From positions 1,550,001-1,614,000 of the forward strand of contig NZ_CP113054.1 in assembly GCF_026625605.1 (NCBI RefSeq): DNA of 64,000 nucleotides. Direction: 5' to 3'. The notes beneath the pieces were generated by a model that saw only the letters and a list, made by a program, of their open reading frames with translations, searched no databases and had not been told where the DNA came from. The stretch comes from Luteolibacter sp. SL250 (lineage in GTDB: Bacteria; Verrucomicrobiota; Verrucomicrobiia; Verrucomicrobiales; Akkermansiaceae). This document shows positions 17,399 to 26,300 of the stretch, in pieces. The position numbers and the translations under genes were made by a program. Numbering within the stretch: position 1 is the first letter of the stretch; the number at the start of each line of letters is the position of its first letter.

Positions 17399-17544
17399 TG
17401 CGGTGATCCGCAAAGATTCCTTAGGCTGGTAGCGGGTCGCAGGCTGCAGCCGGCGGTGTCATCACCCAAAGCAGGTAGGACTCCGGGATTGTCCGGCATC
17501 CTCCGTCTCATCTATTTTCGGGATCTCCATGCCATCCATCCGTT

Positions 17545-17610
17545 GAATCCATTGAGATTGTTGATCATTCCGCTGCTCCTGGCCTACCCGCCGCTTGGTG
17601 CGGCAGCACC
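17545..17610 (+). pseudogene. Fragment of a duplicated sulfatase signal peptide
   Basis: The gap 17399-17708 holds no intact gene. At 17545-17610 a frame reads 'LRLLIIPLLLAYPPLGAAA', nearly the signal peptide of the sulfatase that starts 160 bases downstream (LKFLILPLLLALQPLGAAE), and the two share 14 identical bases (CCGCTTGGTGCGGC). What follows does not continue as a sulfatase. It looks like the leftover of a tandem duplication. Confidence 0.45.
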
Positions 17611-17708
17611 TCCCCGGAAGCCGAGGCACGGCGCGTCCATCGCAACCTCCGATCTCCAGGGCAAACCGGCGAAGTAGGACGGCCCGCATCCAATTCACAA
17701 ACACCGAT

Positions 17709-19049
17709 ATGAAACCACTGAAATTCCTCATTCTGCCTTTGCTCCTCGCCTTGCAGCCGCTTGGTGCGGCGGAGAAGCCCAATATCCTTTTCATCTTCAC
17801 CGACGACCTCGGGGCCTCCGATCTCGTCTGCACCGGTTCCACCCTCTACCAGACTCCGAATCTGGATAAACTCGCCTCGCAAGGGATGAAGTTCACCCGG
17901 GGCTATGCCGCCGCGCATGTCTGCTCCGCCTCCCGCGGGGCCATCCTCACCGGCAGGACGCCCGCCCGGCTCCACTACACGATTCCCGGATCCTCGCCTG
18001 AAGGGGCAAAGTTGCTCGCACCGCAGGCGCGCAAGGGAATCCCGAGCGAGGAGGTCGTTTTGCCGAAGCTCCTGAAGTCCCAGGGCTACGCGACCGCTTG
18101 GTTCGGCAAATGGCACTGCGGGGAAGGGGCGAAGGCGGCGGGCTTCGACGAAGGGAACCAGGATTGGAACGAGAACAACAAGAACGACCCGAAGGATCCC
18201 AAAGGGGTCTATACCCTGAACCGGCAGGCCATGGAGTTCATCGGGAAAAATCCGGGCAAGCCCTTCTTCATCGCGCTCTCCCACTACGCCGCCCATTCGC
18301 CGAACCGCTTTGATCCGGCGGTTGCCGCGAAGTACCAGAAGATCATCGACGAAAAGAAGATCAAGGGCCCCCGGCAGAAGGATGCGGGCTACGCGGCCAT
18401 GATCGAGGCGCTGGATGACAGCGTCGGGAAGATGCTTGATTTCCTCGATGAGAAGGGCCTGGCGAAGAACACGCTGGTGATCTTCACCTCCGACAACGGC
18501 GGTGCCGTGCGTTTTACGAAGAACAACCCGCTGCGCGAGGGCAAGGGAACGCTGCATGAAGGCGGCATCCGTGTCCCCGTGCTCGCCCGGTGGACGGACC
18601 GCATCAAACCGGGCACCACGAATGACACTCTGCTCAGCGGCATCGACTACCTGCCGACCTTCGCCAGTGTCATCGGCGCGCCTGCTCCGGAGGGCATCGA
18701 CGGCAAGGACCTCAACGCTGCCCTGACGAAAGGGGAGACGGTGGATCGCGGGAAGCTATTCTGGCACTTCCCCCACTACCACCGGAAAGGTCCCGCGGGT
18801 GCCATCCGCGACGGCGACTGGAAGCTCATCGAATGGTTCGAGGACGGCAAAACCGAACTCTTCAATCTCGCTCAGGATGTTTCGGAGGAGAAGGACCTCT
18901 CCGGCGAGAACCCGCAGAAAACCGCCGAACTGCTGGCCGATCTCAAGACATGGCGCGAAAAATCCAACGCCCAGATGCCCACTCCGAACCCGAAATACGA
19001 TCCCTCCGGAAAAGGCGGAGAGGCGAAGTCCGGAGAAGAGGAGGAGTGA
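17709..19049 (+). CDS. Secreted Cys-type sulfatase (arylsulfatase family)
   Basis: A 446-residue sulfatase beginning with a clear signal peptide (residues 1-20, ending LGAA). 'NILFIFTDDLGASDLVC' carries the metal-binding aspartates, and CSASRGAILTGR contains Cys72, the residue converted to formylglycine in the C-x-A/P-x-R motif. 'FGKWHCG', 'HYAAHSP' and 'TSDNGGA' supply further active-site Lys, His, Asp and Asn residues. It should hydrolyse a sulfate ester, probably of a polysaccharide, in the periplasm or outside the cell. It needs a formylglycine-generating (FGE/anSME) enzyme, not present in the window. Upstream is a fragment of a duplicate signal peptide. Confidence 0.92.
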   Translation: MKPLKFLILPLLLALQPLGAAEKPNILFIFTDDLGASDLVCTGSTLYQTPNLDKLASQGMKFTRGYAAAHVCSASRGAILTGRTPARLHYTIPGSSPEGAKLLAPQARKGIPSEEVVLPKLLKSQGYATAWFGKWHCGEGAKAAGFDEGNQDWNENNKNDPKDPKGVYTLNRQAMEFIGKNPGKPFFIALSHYAAHSPNRFDPAVAAKYQKIIDEKKIKGPRQKDAGYAAMIEALDDSVGKMLDFLDEKGLAKNTLVIFTSDNGGAVRFTKNNPLREGKGTLHEGGIRVPVLARWTDRIKPGTTNDTLLSGIDYLPTFASVIGAPAPEGIDGKDLNAALTKGETVDRGKLFWHFPHYHRKGPAGAIRDGDWKLIEWFEDGKTELFNLAQDVSEEKDLSGENPQKTAELLADLKTWREKSNAQMPTPNPKYDPSGKGGEAKSGEEEE

Positions 19050-19121
19050 GGATCATGGGCCGCGGGCTGATCACATCCATCGGGACGCCGGCGTGAATGG
19101 CGGCGCTCCCGGTGTCCCTGA

Positions 19122-20735
19122 TCAGGAATTGGCCTTCGCCAGGGCTGCGGCGACGAAGCCTGCGAACAGCGGGTGCGGATGGTTCGGCTTCGACTGGAAC
19201 TCCGGGTGGAACTGCGCGCCGAGGTAGAATGGGTGGTCCGGGATCTCGACGATCTCGACCAGGCCCTCGTCCGCGGACACGGAGGAGATGACCAGTCCGG
19301 CGTCGGTGAGCTGTTCCTGATAGTCGGAGTTGAACTCGTAGCGGTGGCGGTGGCGTTCGTGAATGCGGTCCGCGCCGTTGTAGAGTTCCGCCGCTTTCGT
19401 TCCGGCGAAGACGATGGACTCGCAGGAGCCGAGGCGCATGGTGGCCCCCATGTCTTCGATGCCTTTCTGTTCCTCCTGGAGGCAGATGACGGGATGTTCG
19501 GTCGCTTTCTCGAATTCGGTGGAGTTGGCCTTCTTCAGGCCGCAGACGTTGCGTGCGAACTCGATGGTGGCGATCTGCATGCCCAGACAGATGCCGAAGT
19601 AGGGGATCTTGTTCTCGCGGGCGTATTTGGCGGCGAGGATCTTGCCCTCGATGCCGCGGTCGCCGAAGCCGCCGGGAACCAGGATGCCATCGACATCACC
19701 GATCACTGCGGCGGCACCGTGGTCCTCGATGGCCTCCGCCTCGACACGGACGATGTGGACCTTCGTGTCGTGGTGGGCACCGGCGTGGATGAGGGACTCG
19801 TAGATGGATTTGTAGGCGTCCTGCAGCTCGATGTATTTCCCGGCGACGGCGATGGTGACCTTGTGGAGCGGGTGGATGACGCGCTGGACGAAGCGCTCCC
19901 AGTCCTCCAGGGCGGGGGCGGGGGTGTCACCGAGGCCGATCTTGTCCACCACCAGGCGGTCGATCTTGTCGCGGCGCAGGTCGAGCGGGCATTCGTAGAT
20001 GGAGTGGGCGACGTCGCGGAAGGCAACGACGTTCTTTTTCTCCACGTTGCAGAACATGGCGATCTTCTTGCGGTTGTCCTCGTCGAGGTCCGCTTCGGTC
20101 CGGCAGATGATGATGTCCGGCTGGATGCCCAGTTCACGGAGCTTCGCGACGGACTGCTGGGTCGGCTTGGTCTTGATCTCACCCGCGGCCTTGATGAACG
20201 GCAGCAGCGTCACGTGGATGAAGCAGACGTTCTCCTTGCCCACCTCCAGGGCGAATTGGCGGAGCGCTTCGATGAAAAGCAGGCCTTCCATGTCGCCGAC
20301 GGTGCCGCCGATCTCGGTGATGAGAACATCGACCTCGGGGTTGTCGGTGGTGACCTTGTGGAGGCGGAGTTTGATCTCATCCGTCACGTGGGGGATGAAC
20401 TGGACGGTCTTGCCGAGGTACTCGCCGCGGCGCTCCTTCTTGATCACGGAGTCGAACACCTGTCCGGAGGTCAGGTTGTTCATGCGGGAAAGGACGCCGG
20501 AGGTGAAGCGTTCGTAGTGGCCCAGGTCGAGGTCGGTTTCCGCGCCGTCATCCAGGACGTAGACCTCACCGTGCTGGTAGGGGGACATGGTGCCCGGATC
20601 GACGTTCAGATAGGGGTCGAACTTCTGCATCAACGTCTTCAGCCCGCGGTGCTCGAGCAGCGTGCCGATGGATGCGGCGGCAAGACCCTTGCCGAGAGAG
20701 GAAACGACGCCGCCGGTGACGAAGATGTATTTCAT
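19122..20735 (-). CDS. pyrG: CTP synthase
   Basis: A 537-residue CTP synthase of normal length. The N-terminal amidoligase domain starts '[17 protein letters not shown]' and includes '[16 protein letters not shown]' and '[10 protein letters not shown]'; the C-terminal glutamine amidotransferase domain has '[10 protein letters not shown]' with the nucleophilic Cys, and 'LGAQFHPEF' with the His/Glu pair near the end. It makes CTP from UTP, ATP and glutamine. The gene lies 20 bases downstream of kdsB on the same strand; KdsB uses CTP, so the pairing makes metabolic sense. Family members are regulated by GTP and by filament formation. Confidence 0.98.
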   Translation of the reverse strand: MKYIFVTGGVVSSLGKGLAAASIGTLLEHRGLKTLMQKFDPYLNVDPGTMSPYQHGEVYVLDDGAETDLDLGHYERFTSGVLSRMNNLTSGQVFDSVIKKERRGEYLGKTVQFIPHVTDEIKLRLHKVTTDNPEVDVLITEIGGTVGDMEGLLFIEALRQFALEVGKENVCFIHVTLLPFIKAAGEIKTKPTQQSVAKLRELGIQPDIIICRTEADLDEDNRKKIAMFCNVEKKNVVAFRDVAHSIYECPLDLRRDKIDRLVVDKIGLGDTPAPALEDWERFVQRVIHPLHKVTIAVAGKYIELQDAYKSIYESLIHAGAHHDTKVHIVRVEAEAIEDHGAAAVIGDVDGILVPGGFGDRGIEGKILAAKYARENKIPYFGICLGMQIATIEFARNVCGLKKANSTEFEKATEHPVICLQEEQKGIEDMGATMRLGSCESIVFAGTKAAELYNGADRIHERHRHRYEFNSDYQEQLTDAGLVISSVSADEGLVEIVEIPDHPFYLGAQFHPEFQSKPNHPHPLFAGFVAAALAKANS

Positions 20736-20755
20736 AAGTGGAAAGTGAGCAGGGA

Positions 20756-21514
20756 TCAGTGAGTAGTGGAAAGAAGACGTTCGATCTCGTCAGCCTGTCC
20801 GGGTGTGTCAACGCCGGGTGAGGTGTCGTCCGTGACCAGAACCTTGATGGAGGCGCCGTTCTCGAGGGCGCGGAGTTGCTCCAGGGACTCGGCTTTTTCA
20901 AGCGGAGATGGTGCCCAGGTGACATATTTCTCCAGGAAGCCGCGGGAGTAGGCGTAGATGCCCTTGTGGCGGAAGACGGGGAGGTTCTCCACCGCGTTGC
21001 GGAAATAAGGGAGCGGGGAGCGGGAAAAATAAAGCGCGCGGCCATCCAGGGCGGTGACGACTTTCACCACATTCGGGTCGGCCACGGCGGGGTCCGCAGG
21101 GTCCAGCGGATTGGCGGCGGTGGCCATGTCCAGCGTGGCGTCCGCGGCCATGGCGGCGGCGAGTTCGTCGATGAGGGCCGGATCAATGAGCGGCTCATCC
21201 CCCTGGATGTTGATGATGTGGGTGGCCTGCGGGATGGCGCGGGCGGCCTCCGCGATGCGGTCGGTGCCGGTCGGGTGGTCGGGGCTGGTCATCACCACCT
21301 TTCCGCCGAAGGCGGTGACGGCGGCGGAGATGCGCTCGTCGTCGGTGGCGACGATGACGTCATCGAGGTTGGAACATTCCTGGCACCGTTCCCAAACGTG
21401 CTGGATCAAGGGTTTGCCGGCGATGACATGGAGCGGCTTTCCGGGGAAGCGTGTGGAGGCCCAGCGTGCGGGCAGGATACCAATAATGTGGGTGGTGGAG
21501 TCGGAAATGGGCAC
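20756..21514 (-). CDS. kdsB: 3-deoxy-manno-octulosonate cytidylyltransferase
   Basis: KdsB activates Kdo as CMP-Kdo for lipopolysaccharide synthesis. The sequence has '[17 protein letters not shown]' (nucleotide binding), '[10 protein letters not shown]', '[10 protein letters not shown]' and '[12 protein letters not shown]', all family landmarks. A GTG at 21514 is chosen because it places the PAR motif about 15 residues from the start, as in the family (252 residues total); an upstream start at 21616 would add a 34-residue leader lacking family features. It points to a Gram-negative outer membrane with Kdo. It is followed closely by pyrG. Confidence 0.93.
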   Translation of the reverse strand: MPISDSTTHIIGILPARWASTRFPGKPLHVIAGKPLIQHVWERCQECSNLDDVIVATDDERISAAVTAFGGKVVMTSPDHPTGTDRIAEAARAIPQATHIINIQGDEPLIDPALIDELAAAMAADATLDMATAANPLDPADPAVADPNVVKVVTALDGRALYFSRSPLPYFRNAVENLPVFRHKGIYAYSRGFLEKYVTWAPSPLEKAESLEQLRALENGASIKVLVTDDTSPGVDTPGQADEIERLLSTTH

Positions 21515-21657
21515 GCTGAAAATGGGCTGGGCGAATTTATGGGAGGGGACCCACGGGCGACAAGGCCGGTTTTGGGAAAAGATTGGAGTGCCCCCGGGCC
21601 CCGGGAAATGCCGCAAATCGGTTGACCTGCCGGGGACGGTGCCGATAGTTCCAAGGC

Positions 21658-22935
21658 ATGACGGGAAAAGGAGGCCTCACGCAGCAACATGCGGACCGGA
21701 TTCTCGCGGGGAGGACGGTGGAGGATGCCGCGGCCCGGCTGGAGCCGGACTGCGCGGACCTCCCGGAGATCCCCATCGGCAGCGCGAAGGTCAACCGGGA
21801 GCGGGCATCGCGGATCTGGGACCAGATGGGCGGGGATCCGCAGTGGCGGGAGATCCTGCTGGACCGGTCGGCGGATGAACTGGAGTGCTACCAAGGGAAC
21901 ATCGAGAACGCCATCGGCGTGATGAGGATGCCCATCGGCCTGGCGGGGCCGTTGAGGGTGAACGGCCTGTCGGCAAAGGGGGACTACCCCATCCCGCTCG
22001 CCACCACGGAGGCGGCGCTGGTCGCCAGCTACCACCGGGGCTGCCGGGTGCTCACCATGGCGGGAGGTGCGTCCGCGATGGTCCTTTACGAAAGCATCGC
22101 ACGGGCACCCGCCTTCGCATTTGAAACCGCGTCCGACGCCTGCCGGTTCGTCGTCTGGGCGCTGGCCCAGTTCGACGTTTTCCGGGAAAAGGTGGCGGCG
22201 ACCACCTCCCACGGGAAGCTGATCGACGTGGGTTCCACCGTGGAGGGGAACCACGTGTATCTGAATTTCGAATACACCACCGGAGACGCCTCCGGGCAAA
22301 ACATGGTCACACTGGCGACGCAGGCGGTCTGTGACTATATCCTGGAGGCCAGTCCGGTCCTGCCGGTCCGCCACTATGTGGAGTCGAATTTGTCCGGCGA
22401 CAAAAAGGCCAGCGCCCGCGCCTTCTCCACCGCCCGTGGGAAAAAAGTGACGGCGGATGCGAGGCTGCCCGCGGAGCTGGTGGAGAAATACCTGCACACC
22501 ACCCCGCAGGCGATGCGCGACTACTGGCAGATGTCCGCCATCGGCGGGGTGCTGAGCGGTACCATCGGCATCCAGGGGCACTTCGCGAATGGTCTGGCCG
22601 CGCTTTACCTCGCGACCGGCCAGGATGTGGCGTGCGTGGCGGAGTCCGCCACCGGGGTGACGCGGTTCGAGGTGACGGAGGAAGGCGATCTCTACGCCTC
22701 CGTCACGCTGCCGGGCATCATGGTGGGGACGGTCGGCGGAGGGACCGGCCTGCCAACCCAGAAGGCCTGCCTGGAACTGATGGGCCTGTATGGGGATGGG
22801 AAATCCCGCGCGCTGGCGGAGGTCTGCGCGGGCCTGCTGCTGGCGGGGGAACTCTCCATCATCGCCGCGCTCAGCGCCGGGCATTTCTCGCGCGCCCACC
22901 GCAAGCTCGCCCGCACCCGGAAGACGGACCCGTGA
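21658..22935 (+). CDS. Hydroxymethylglutaryl-CoA reductase
   Basis: A 425-residue HMG-CoA reductase. The catalytic set is visible: Glu83 (ENAIGVMRMPIGLAGPL), the Lys of 'SGDKKASARAF', the Asp of 'ATGQDVACVAES' and His409 near the C-terminus (SAGHFSRAH). 'GQNMV' and 'GTVGGGTGLPTQ' mark the dinucleotide-binding and substrate regions. It reduces HMG-CoA to mevalonate, the committed step of the mevalonate route. It opens a seven-gene operon; its stop overlaps the UbiA start (TGATG). No other mevalonate-pathway gene is in the window. Verrucomicrobia commonly use the MEP route, so the gene may serve a dedicated product pathway, possibly after transfer. Confidence 0.93.
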   Translation: MTGKGGLTQQHADRILAGRTVEDAAARLEPDCADLPEIPIGSAKVNRERASRIWDQMGGDPQWREILLDRSADELECYQGNIENAIGVMRMPIGLAGPLRVNGLSAKGDYPIPLATTEAALVASYHRGCRVLTMAGGASAMVLYESIARAPAFAFETASDACRFVVWALAQFDVFREKVAATTSHGKLIDVGSTVEGNHVYLNFEYTTGDASGQNMVTLATQAVCDYILEASPVLPVRHYVESNLSGDKKASARAFSTARGKKVTADARLPAELVEKYLHTTPQAMRDYWQMSAIGGVLSGTIGIQGHFANGLAALYLATGQDVACVAESATGVTRFEVTEEGDLYASVTLPGIMVGTVGGGTGLPTQKACLELMGLYGDGKSRALAEVCAGLLLAGELSIIAALSAGHFSRAHRKLARTRKTDP

Positions 22936-23831
22936 TGTTTTTCCAACGCTGGCACACCTACCAGAAGGAGCGCTTCCCGCTGCTGGCGCACGGCCCGCTC
23001 ATCGCGGCGTTCAGCGCCTGCGCGGTCGCCTTTTCCTCAATGCTCCGGGACGCGCCTCCTCCCGGGTGGGCCGCCTATTTCACGGCCTTCACCGTTTGCC
23101 TGCTGATGTTCCTGCAACTGCGGATCGCGGATGAGTTCAAGGACGCGGAGGAGGACGCGCGCTGGCGTCCCTACCGGCCGGTGCCGCGCGGGCTGGTCAC
23201 GCTTTCCTCGCTGCGGGTGGTCTTCATCCTCGCCGCCGTCATCCAGGCGGGTGTGTCCCTGTGGCTGGACGAGCGGCTGCTGATCGTGCTGGGCATCGCG
23301 TGGAGCTACCTCGCGCTGATGAGCGTGGAGTTCTTCTGCCGGGACTGGTTGAAAAAACGTCCCGTCATCTACCTGGTCTCCCACATGGGGATCATGCCGC
23401 TGGTGGATTTCTTCGGCACGGCCTGCGAGTGGCTGCCCGGCGCGGGGCAGGCACCCGCCGGGCTGGGGTGGTTCCTGGCCGCCAGCTTTTTCAACGGCGT
23501 GGTCATCGAGATCGGGCGGAAGCTGCGGCAACCGGCGGACGAGGAGGAAGGCGTGGAGACCTACTCCCGGCTGTGGGGCAGGCGTGGCGGCGCGATGGTC
23601 TGGCTGGTGGCGCTGGCCTCCACGCTGGGCTGTGCGGTGATGGCGGCGCGCGCCATTTCCTTCGTCCCGCCCATCGGCATCGGGCTGGGTGTGTTGCTGG
23701 CAGCCGCCGTGGTGATCGTCATCCGGTATCTTTCGAAAGGAACCTCCGGCAAGTGGATCGAGAATTTCTCCGCGCTGTGGACGCTGGCTCTCTATCTCCT
23801 GCTGGGGCTGGTGCCGCTTGCGTTCCGTTAG
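22935..23831 (+). CDS. UbiA-family membrane prenyltransferase
   Basis: A 298-residue polytopic membrane protein with about seven to eight hydrophobic segments. The first Asp-rich motif is 'RIADEFKDAEEDARWRPYRPVPRG' (residues about 57-80), and the second region 'EIGRKLRQPADEEEGVETYSRLWG' (about 195-218) matches the form found in a UbiA subgroup. Such enzymes transfer a prenyl chain from its diphosphate to an acceptor with Mg. The start overlaps the HMG-CoA reductase stop by one base. The acceptor is unknown; quinone, glycerol phosphate and cyclitol acceptors are all precedents in the superfamily. The canonical first Asn of the N/D-x-x-D motif is not evident. Confidence 0.82.
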   Translation: MFFQRWHTYQKERFPLLAHGPLIAAFSACAVAFSSMLRDAPPPGWAAYFTAFTVCLLMFLQLRIADEFKDAEEDARWRPYRPVPRGLVTLSSLRVVFILAAVIQAGVSLWLDERLLIVLGIAWSYLALMSVEFFCRDWLKKRPVIYLVSHMGIMPLVDFFGTACEWLPGAGQAPAGLGWFLAASFFNGVVIEIGRKLRQPADEEEGVETYSRLWGRRGGAMVWLVALASTLGCAVMAARAISFVPPIGIGLGVLLAAAVVIVIRYLSKGTSGKWIENFSALWTLALYLLLGLVPLAFR

Positions 23832-23861
23832 ATCCTGCGGGATTGTCAGGAATCCGTCATC

Positions 23862-26300
23862 ATGCCGCTCTTTCCTGACACCGCGAACGCCACCGCCCCT
23901 TTCGGCGGAAAGGGGGCCGCGTTGTTCCATCTGGGGCGTGCCGGATTTCCCGTGCCGGAGTGGTTCGCCATTCCGCCGGACGAAGCCATCGATCCGGCGA
24001 GCTGGCCGCCGCTGTCCGGTGAGCATGCGGTGAGGTCATCCGCCACGGCGGAGGACGGTGCGGCGCATTCCTTCGCCGGCCAGTTCGATACCTTCCTGCA
24101 CGTGCCGCCGGAGCGGATCACGGAGCGCGTCGCTCAGGTGCGGGCGTCGACGCAGGCGGAGGCCGTGCTGGCCTACTGCCGGGAAAAAAATCTGCCGCCT
24201 CCTTCGCCGCCGACGGTCCTCGTCCAGCGGATGATCGATCCCCGCTGCGCAGGGGTGGCCTTCAGCGCGGATCCGGTAGGCGGAAGCCGTTCGCTGACGG
24301 TGGTCGCCGCTGTCTCGGGGACCGGGGAGAAGCTCGTTTCCGGCGATGAGGACGGGGAAACATGGAACATCGTGCGGGACGGAACCATCACCGTGAAGCC
24401 CGACGACGCCCTCCTTTCCACTGACGATGCGAAGGCGGTCGCGGAGCTGGCAGTCGCCTGTGAGCGCCACTTCGGACGCCCGCAGGACATCGAGTGGGCC
24501 ATCGACCGGGAGGGAAAGCTGTGGCTGCTCCAGTCCCGCCCCATCACCACGCTCGGCGGACTGCCGGACCCCGGCGACACGCTCCGCGTGTGGGACAACA
24601 GCAACATCGCGGAGAGCTACGGCGGTGTGACCACCCCGCTCACTTTTTCTTTCGCCCGCCGGATCTATGAGCACGTCTACCGCGAGTTCTGCACGCTGAT
24701 GTCCGTGCCGCGCGAGCGGATCGAGCGTGCGGATGATGTCTTCCCGCAGATGCTAGGCCTCATCCGCGGGCGCACCTACTATAACCTTGCGAGCTGGTAC
24801 CGCGTGCTGGCCCTGCTGCCCGGCTTCCAGCTCAACCGTTCCTTCATGGAGCAGATGATGGGGGTGAAGCAATCGCTGCCGGAGCCGCTGGTCCAGCAGA
24901 TCCTCGCGGAGTCGAAGACGGCCCGACTCAATGACACGCTGGCATTGGTTGGCACGTGCATCGGCCTCATCCGGCAGAACTCCGGTTTGAAAAAGCAGAT
25001 CGCCCGTTTCCAGTTGCGGCTCGACCGGGCGCTGGATCTCTCCGGTGTACCATCGCTGGAAGACTCCTCCGCGGAGATGCTGGCGGCGCACTACCGGGAA
25101 CTGGAGGGCCAGCTCCTGAAAAAGTGGGACGCGCCGCTGGTGAATGACTTCTTCGCCATGATCTACTACGGCGTCCTCCGTGGTCTCTGCAAAAAGTGGC
25201 TGGGCGACCAGGACGGCACGCTGCAGAACGACCTGCTGGCGCACACCGGCGGCATCATCAGCGCGGAGCCACCACGGCGCATCATGAGGATGGCCGCGCT
25301 GGCGGCGGAGGTGCCGGTTCTTCCTGAAAAGCTGGCGGACCCGGATCTGCGGGAGGATGTTAAGCTGAAGCTGGTTGCCGCGCACGCGGAACTGGCGGCG
25401 GCTTTCCGGAGCTATCTGGATGACTTCGGCGACCGTTGCCTGGAGGAGCTGAAACTGGAATCCCCGACTGTCCGTGACGATGCCTCAACTCTACTGGTTT
25501 CCATCGGCGCGCTGGCCGCTGGGGGCAGGGCGCGTGAGCGCATGGAGGAATCCCCGCACAAAGCAACGGACGCCCCGCGCATCGGGAACCCGCTGCGGCG
25601 GATGATCTTCCGTCATGTGCTGGAGCGCACCCGCGAGCGCGTCCGCTGCCGGGAGAACCTGCGCTTCGAGCGGACGCGCCTGTTCGGGCGGGTGCGGACG
25701 ATCATGCGCGAAATCGGCAGGCGGCTGTGGGCGGACGGACGCCTGGAAGATCCGGCGGATGTTTTCTATCTCGAACTCGGGGAGGTTCTAGCCACCTGTG
25801 AAGGCACCGGCACCACGCATGACCTGGCCGCACTGGCCGCGCTGCGGAAAAAGGACTTCGATGGCTTCCGCGCGGAGGAAGCCCCTCCGGACCGGTTCGA
25901 GACGCGCGGGCCCATCCACCGCCATCAGTCATGGGAGCATGCCGCGGTAAGCATCGATGCGACCGGGGACGCCATCAAGGGCCAGGGTGCCTGCCCCGGC
26001 GTGGTGACCGGAAAGGTGCGGGTGGTGCGGGACCCGCGAGGTGCCAGGCTGGAGCCGGGGGAAATCCTCGTCGCCCTGCAGACGGACCCGGGGTGGGTGG
26101 TGTTGTTCCCCGCCGCGTCCGGCCTGCTGGTGGAGCGTGGCAGCCTGCTCTCCCACTCAGCCATCGTTTCCCGTGAACTCCGGCTTCCCTGTGTGGTATC
26201 ACTCGCCAACATCACCCGCATCCTGAAGACAGGCGACCGCGTGGAGATGAACGGCGCGACCGGAGTGATCCGCATCCTCGAACGTGCCTCCGAACGATGA
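23862..26300 (+). CDS. PEP-synthase/rifampin-phosphotransferase-like dikinase
   Basis: An 812-residue protein. Residues about 10-230 form the ATP-grasp PPDK-type domain (VRSSATAEDGAAHSFAGQFD, VLVQRMIDPRCAGVAFSADP, DIEWAID...LLQSRPITT). The C-terminal 100 residues are the swinging phosphohistidine domain, with 'GVVTGKVRVV' and His765 in 'ERGSLLSHSAIVSREL'. The middle (about 240-690) is a helical domain without the PEP-binding TIM barrel of PpsA. This is the layout of rifampin phosphotransferase, which uses ATP to phosphorylate a hydroxyl and releases AMP and phosphate. In this operon the substrate is probably a pathway intermediate, not an antibiotic. Its stop overlaps the start of the DUF3419 gene (ATGA). 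Confidence 0.8.
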   Translation: MPLFPDTANATAPFGGKGAALFHLGRAGFPVPEWFAIPPDEAIDPASWPPLSGEHAVRSSATAEDGAAHSFAGQFDTFLHVPPERITERVAQVRASTQAEAVLAYCREKNLPPPSPPTVLVQRMIDPRCAGVAFSADPVGGSRSLTVVAAVSGTGEKLVSGDEDGETWNIVRDGTITVKPDDALLSTDDAKAVAELAVACERHFGRPQDIEWAIDREGKLWLLQSRPITTLGGLPDPGDTLRVWDNSNIAESYGGVTTPLTFSFARRIYEHVYREFCTLMSVPRERIERADDVFPQMLGLIRGRTYYNLASWYRVLALLPGFQLNRSFMEQMMGVKQSLPEPLVQQILAESKTARLNDTLALVGTCIGLIRQNSGLKKQIARFQLRLDRALDLSGVPSLEDSSAEMLAAHYRELEGQLLKKWDAPLVNDFFAMIYYGVLRGLCKKWLGDQDGTLQNDLLAHTGGIISAEPPRRIMRMAALAAEVPVLPEKLADPDLREDVKLKLVAAHAELAAAFRSYLDDFGDRCLEELKLESPTVRDDASTLLVSIGALAAGGRARERMEESPHKATDAPRIGNPLRRMIFRHVLERTRERVRCRENLRFERTRLFGRVRTIMREIGRRLWADGRLEDPADVFYLELGEVLATCEGTGTTHDLAALAALRKKDFDGFRAEEAPPDRFETRGPIHRHQSWEHAAVSIDATGDAIKGQGACPGVVTGKVRVVRDPRGARLEPGEILVALQTDPGWVVLFPAASGLLVERGSLLSHSAIVSRELRLPCVVSLANITRILKTGDRVEMNGATGVIRILERASER

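Noticed and set aside
19173..20762. Plus-strand open frame (529 codons) opposite pyrG
   Set aside because: The reverse strand encodes a full CTP synthase; the plus frame is an Asp/Val/Gly-rich shadow.
21406..22899. Minus-strand open frame (497 codons) opposite HMG-CoA reductase
   Set aside because: Shadow of the reductase; no recognisable motif.
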